Shown piece after piece: positions 13,441 to 15,397 of a DNA stretch of 15,397 bases. A program made the translations under genes and the position numbers. The notes beneath the pieces were generated by a model, which saw nothing but the letters and a program-made list of their open reading frames with translations, did no database searches and was not told the origin of the DNA. Source of the stretch: Atribacteria bacterium SCGC AAA255-G05 (lineage in GTDB: Bacteria; Atribacterota; Phoenicimicrobiia; Phoenicimicrobiales; Phoenicimicrobiaceae); assembly GCA_000405605.1 (NCBI GenBank), contig ASPA01000011.1, forward strand, positions 16,462 to 31,858, written 5' to 3'. How positions within the stretch are numbered: position 1 is the first letter of the stretch; each line of letters opens with the position of its first letter.

Positions 13441-14295
13441 AATTAATTTTCCTGCTGCCTTTAAAGTATTCTGCATCAGCATAACATTAGTTATCGGACC
13501 TACTCCTCCCGGAACCGGAGTAATGACAGATACTTTCTCTAAAACTTCCTCGTAAGCTACATCCCCCACCAATTTCCCTTCTACCTCATTAGTCCCTACA
13601 TCAATAATCACTGCTCCCTTTTTTACCATATCCCGCTTAATTATCTCTGATTTTCCTACTGCAGCAATCAGAATATCTGCCTGACGGGTAAAGTAAGATA
13701 AATCATTGGTTCGAGAATGACAAATTGTAAGAGTAGCATTGGCATATTGTTTTTTTTGGAGAAGTATGAGCGCCATCGGCCTTCCTACAATACCACTCCT
13801 TCCCACAATAACGGTATGTTTCCCTTCTACTACGATATTTTCTCTCCTCATTAATTCATATACCGCATAAGGCGTGCAAGGCAAAAACTCGGGTTTACCT
13901 AAAGCCAGTCTTCCCATATTAATGGGGTTAAAACAATCTACATCTTTGGAAGGATTTACTGCTTCCTGAATCCGTTCCTGATTTACATGCTCAGGAAGGG
14001 GAACTTGCACTATAATCCCACTTACTTTTTTATCTTCATTTAAATTATCTATAAGTTTAAGGAGTTCTTTTTCGCTGGTCTTTCCGGAAAGACTGTATTT
14101 TTCAAAATCAATAGAAGCTCTTTCGCAGGATCTGGCAATCATTTTTACATAGAATAAAGAAGCAGGGTCTTCCCCAACAATAATTACTGCTAATTTGGGA
14201 GTTAATTTATTTTTTTTGATAAAATCTTCTATTTTTACTTTTAAAGATTCGTTAATCTCTTTTGCAATTTTTCTTCCATCAATAATCCTGGCCAT
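13435..14295 (-). CDS. folD: FolD-family methylenetetrahydrofolate dehydrogenase / cyclohydrolase
   Basis: FolD normally oxidises 5,10-methylene-THF with NADP and hydrolyses the product to 10-formyl-THF, feeding one-carbon units to purines and fMet. The 286 residues show the family order: GEDPAS (41-46), VQVPLPEHVN (96-105), KDVDCFNP (117-124), FLPCTPYAV (137-145), the cofactor-binding VGRSGIVGRPMA (164-175) and PVPGGVGPITNVMLMQNT near the end. Tyr49 is in place, but the position four residues on, where the catalytic Lys of YxxxK normally stands, is Ile53 (FYVKMIARSCE). The nearest Lys is K51. DVDCF has Cys for the common Gly. Cyclohydrolase or full activity is therefore doubtful, unless K51 substitutes. 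GGAGAG lies about 8 bases before the ATG. The gene is read towards mnmG and ends within repeat R5. Confidence 0.93.
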   Translation of the reverse strand: MARIIDGRKIAKEINESLKVKIEDFIKKNKLTPKLAVIIVGEDPASLFYVKMIARSCERASIDFEKYSLSGKTSEKELLKLIDNLNEDKKVSGIIVQVPLPEHVNQERIQEAVNPSKDVDCFNPINMGRLALGKPEFLPCTPYAVYELMRRENIVVEGKHTVIVGRSGIVGRPMALILLQKKQYANATLTICHSRTNDLSYFTRQADILIAAVGKSEIIKRDMVKKGAVIIDVGTNEVEGKLVGDVAYEEVLEKVSVITPVPGGVGPITNVMLMQNTLKAAGKLIN

Positions 14296-14360
14296 AATAA
14301 ATATCTCTCCTTTTTGTTTAATCCTTCTGACTCCTGAATTCTGTATACTTAATTAGTTAT

Positions 14361-14389
14361 AATATACCATTATTAAATATTCAAATCAA
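14361..14389 (-). promoter_or_regulatory. Extended -10 promoter for folD
   Basis: Minus-strand TTGATT (14384-14389) and TATATT (14361-14366) are 17 bases apart, with TGG just before the -10, as in extended -10 promoters. The start would be near 14354, leaving a leader of about 60 bases that contains a CTGACTCCTGAATTC-type repeat word on the plus strand. Confidence 0.6.
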
Positions 14390-14413
14390 AATAATTCTTA
14401 TTATCATTCACAC

Positions 14414-14443
14414 AAAAAGCCTACGGTTTTCCATAGGCTTTTT
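14414..14443 (-). terminator. Terminator after the carD-like gene (works in both directions)
   Basis: AAAAAGCCTA (14414-14423) pairs with TAGGCTTTTT (14434-14443) as a perfect 10-bp stem whose A and T ends give a T-run on either strand. It lies about 45 bases beyond the stop of the carD-like gene and upstream of the folD promoter, insulating the two. Confidence 0.85.
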
Positions 14444-14488
14444 CTTCTTTTGCTTTTATTCATTTTAAATATTAAAAACTTATAATTT

Positions 14489-15031
14489 TTAATGACTCTT
14501 TGCGTGAATCTTTCTATCCCTGTTGCTAATTGCTTCTTTGATTATAAATTTTGCTTTATTTTTTTCAATATCACAAGCAGCGCAAATTTCACCCACTAAA
14601 ATCTTACGAGCCCTCTCGTATAGACCACGTTCCGTAGAAGATAGTTTTTCTAAAGTATCTCGATGAGTGTAATTTTTTACTACCTGGGCAACTTTTAAGA
14701 TATCTCCGCTATCGACCATCTCTGTTTGAGATCTTATCCTCTGCTTATAATTTCCATCCATTTCATCGTCCATCTTATGGCCCAACACGTGTAAAACCTC
14801 TGGCACAGTTTCAGGGTCAATAATATACCTTAAACCTAATTCATCAGCTTTATTAACCGGAACCATCAAAATCATTTCATTTACCATTAATTTTAAGATA
14901 TAGTATTTTTCTTTTTGCCCCAGTACTTTCTTTTCTTCTATATTTTCAACATCTCCAACCCCAAAGGAGGGATGAGATACTTTATCACCAATTTTAAACA
15001 TTTTTTTGGATTTTTTAAACCCGCTACTCAC
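14489..15031 (-). CDS. CarD/CdnL-like RNA polymerase-binding transcription regulator
   Basis: CarD-type proteins bind the RNA polymerase beta subunit and stabilise open complexes at promoters, often of rRNA genes. Residues 11-70 (FKIGDKVSHPSFGVG, KYYILKLMV, VPVNKADELGLRYI) form the Tudor-like RNA polymerase-interacting domain shared with Mfd. Residues 75-165 are helical and charged, the place of the DNA-binding domain, with AQVVKNYTHRD and SSTERGLYERARKIL typical of the family. The length of 180 is close to usual. The start is uncertain. The longest frame begins with GTG at 15031, with AGGAAG running into it (too close for a normal ribosome site). The ATG at 15001 gives the family's usual MFKIGDKV beginning but has no ribosome site. 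An extended -10 promoter lies just upstream, and a strong terminator follows. Confidence 0.9.
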   Translation of the reverse strand: MSSGFKKSKKMFKIGDKVSHPSFGVGDVENIEEKKVLGQKEKYYILKLMVNEMILMVPVNKADELGLRYIIDPETVPEVLHVLGHKMDDEMDGNYKQRIRSQTEMVDSGDILKVAQVVKNYTHRDTLEKLSSTERGLYERARKILVGEICAACDIEKNKAKFIIKEAISNRDRKIHAKSH

Positions 15032-15054
15032 TTCCTATCTTTTTACTTTTTTAA

Positions 15055-15083
15055 ATTATACCATTTTTTTACCAAAAATACAA
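15055..15083 (-). promoter_or_regulatory. Extended -10 promoter for the carD-like gene
   Basis: Minus-strand TTGTAT (15078-15083) and a perfect TATAAT (15055-15060) are 17 bases apart, with TGG directly before the -10. The transcript would start near 15048, so the leader before the GTG at 15031 is under 20 bases, and before the ATG at 15001 under 50. Confidence 0.7.
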
Positions 15084-15084
15084 A

Positions 15085-15397
15085 ACCATTTTCGTATCGC
15101 GTATTGCGTATCGAGTATCGCGTGAAAACAAAGAAAAATACCATAGGAAAAAGAAGAAATATAAAAGACTAAAGTGAATTCGTATTGCTTATTACGTATC
15201 GCGTAGATAGTAGCGTGGAGCGTATAGCGTTTAACGTAGAGGATACAGTGATAAGTAATGAGTAATTAGTGACAAGTTACGAGTTTAAAACTTAAAAAAA
15301 GAAATAGGGGTACATTGCAATACGCACTATAAATAAAACGACTAACTAATGGTTATGTGACTAATAAAACCTTACCATTTATTAATACCAGAATTCA
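15085..15397. repeat. Intergenic composite repeat R6, running off the window
   Basis: No gene is seen. The stretch holds TATCGCGTATTGCGTATCG-like words (15095-15121), GTAGCGTGGAGCGTATAGCG (15210-15229), AACGTAGAGGATACAGTGAT (15233-15252) and AAGTAATGAGTAATTAGTGA phrases, then the 40-base block at 15352-15391. The order is that of R3 read in reverse complement, so R6 is an inverted, somewhat shorter copy of R3's right half. Its end is outside the window. Confidence 0.78.
15352..15391 (-). repeat. 40-base inverted repeat, right copy
   Basis: This is the exact reverse complement of 9698-9737, 5.6 kb away. It begins GTTATGTGACTAATAAAACC on the plus strand. No mismatch is seen in 40 positions. 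Confidence 0.92.

Overview
The window is AT-rich DNA (roughly one third G+C) from a bacterium that makes peptidoglycan (murD) and has a CarD-type RNA polymerase regulator and tRNA genes with encoded CCA ends. Long gaps between genes are filled with dispersed, self-similar repeats. No gene fixes the phylum. The repeat-laden spacers and scattered single housekeeping genes resemble genomes of uncultured anaerobic lineages, which is only an impression.

Positions 1-4870 look like accessory DNA. A G+C-richer fragment of an IS21-family istA transposase (3-509, +) is fused to a minus-strand module. In its order of transcription the module holds a small XRE-type helix-turn-helix regulator broken by two compensating frameshifts (4652-4864), a full-length Type IIG-like restriction-methylation protein with an N-terminal PD-(D/E)xK nuclease (1930-4647), and a protein with an unfamiliar N-terminal region and a C-terminal TOPRIM domain (366-1976). 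The last gene overlaps the one before it by 47 bases. The IS21 junction cuts the TOPRIM domain before its expected DxD motif. The module lies at the 3' side of a tRNA-Ser gene, a common integration site, although no integrase is visible.

From 5033 on the content is mostly housekeeping. It comprises tRNA-Ser(CGA), then tRNA-Arg(ACG) directly upstream of tadA, the deaminase that converts this tRNA's A34 to inosine, and murD on the plus strand. A DUF1624 membrane protein and deoD follow on the minus strand, with an unrecognised 219-residue protein and tRNA-Ser(GCT) beyond them. The right end has mnmG on the plus strand and folD and a carD-like gene on the minus strand. Sigma-70-like promoters can be read in front of the tRNA-Arg/tadA unit, murD, tRNA-Ser(GCT), mnmG, folD and carD. 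Terminators are visible after mnmG and carD.

Six intergenic stretches (about 5138-5338, 5978-6240, 9430-9905, 10921-11345, 13320-13440 and 15085-15397) share one vocabulary of short quasi-periodic phrases and small perfect hairpins, often as inverted copies of one another. Examples are a perfect 40-base inverted pair, a near-identical pair of about 95 bases, and a perfect 41-base palindrome. The most notable observations are the XRE/Type IIG/TOPRIM module, the shared intergenic repeats, the tRNA-Arg(ACG)-tadA pairing, and a FolD with Ile where the catalytic Lys is expected.
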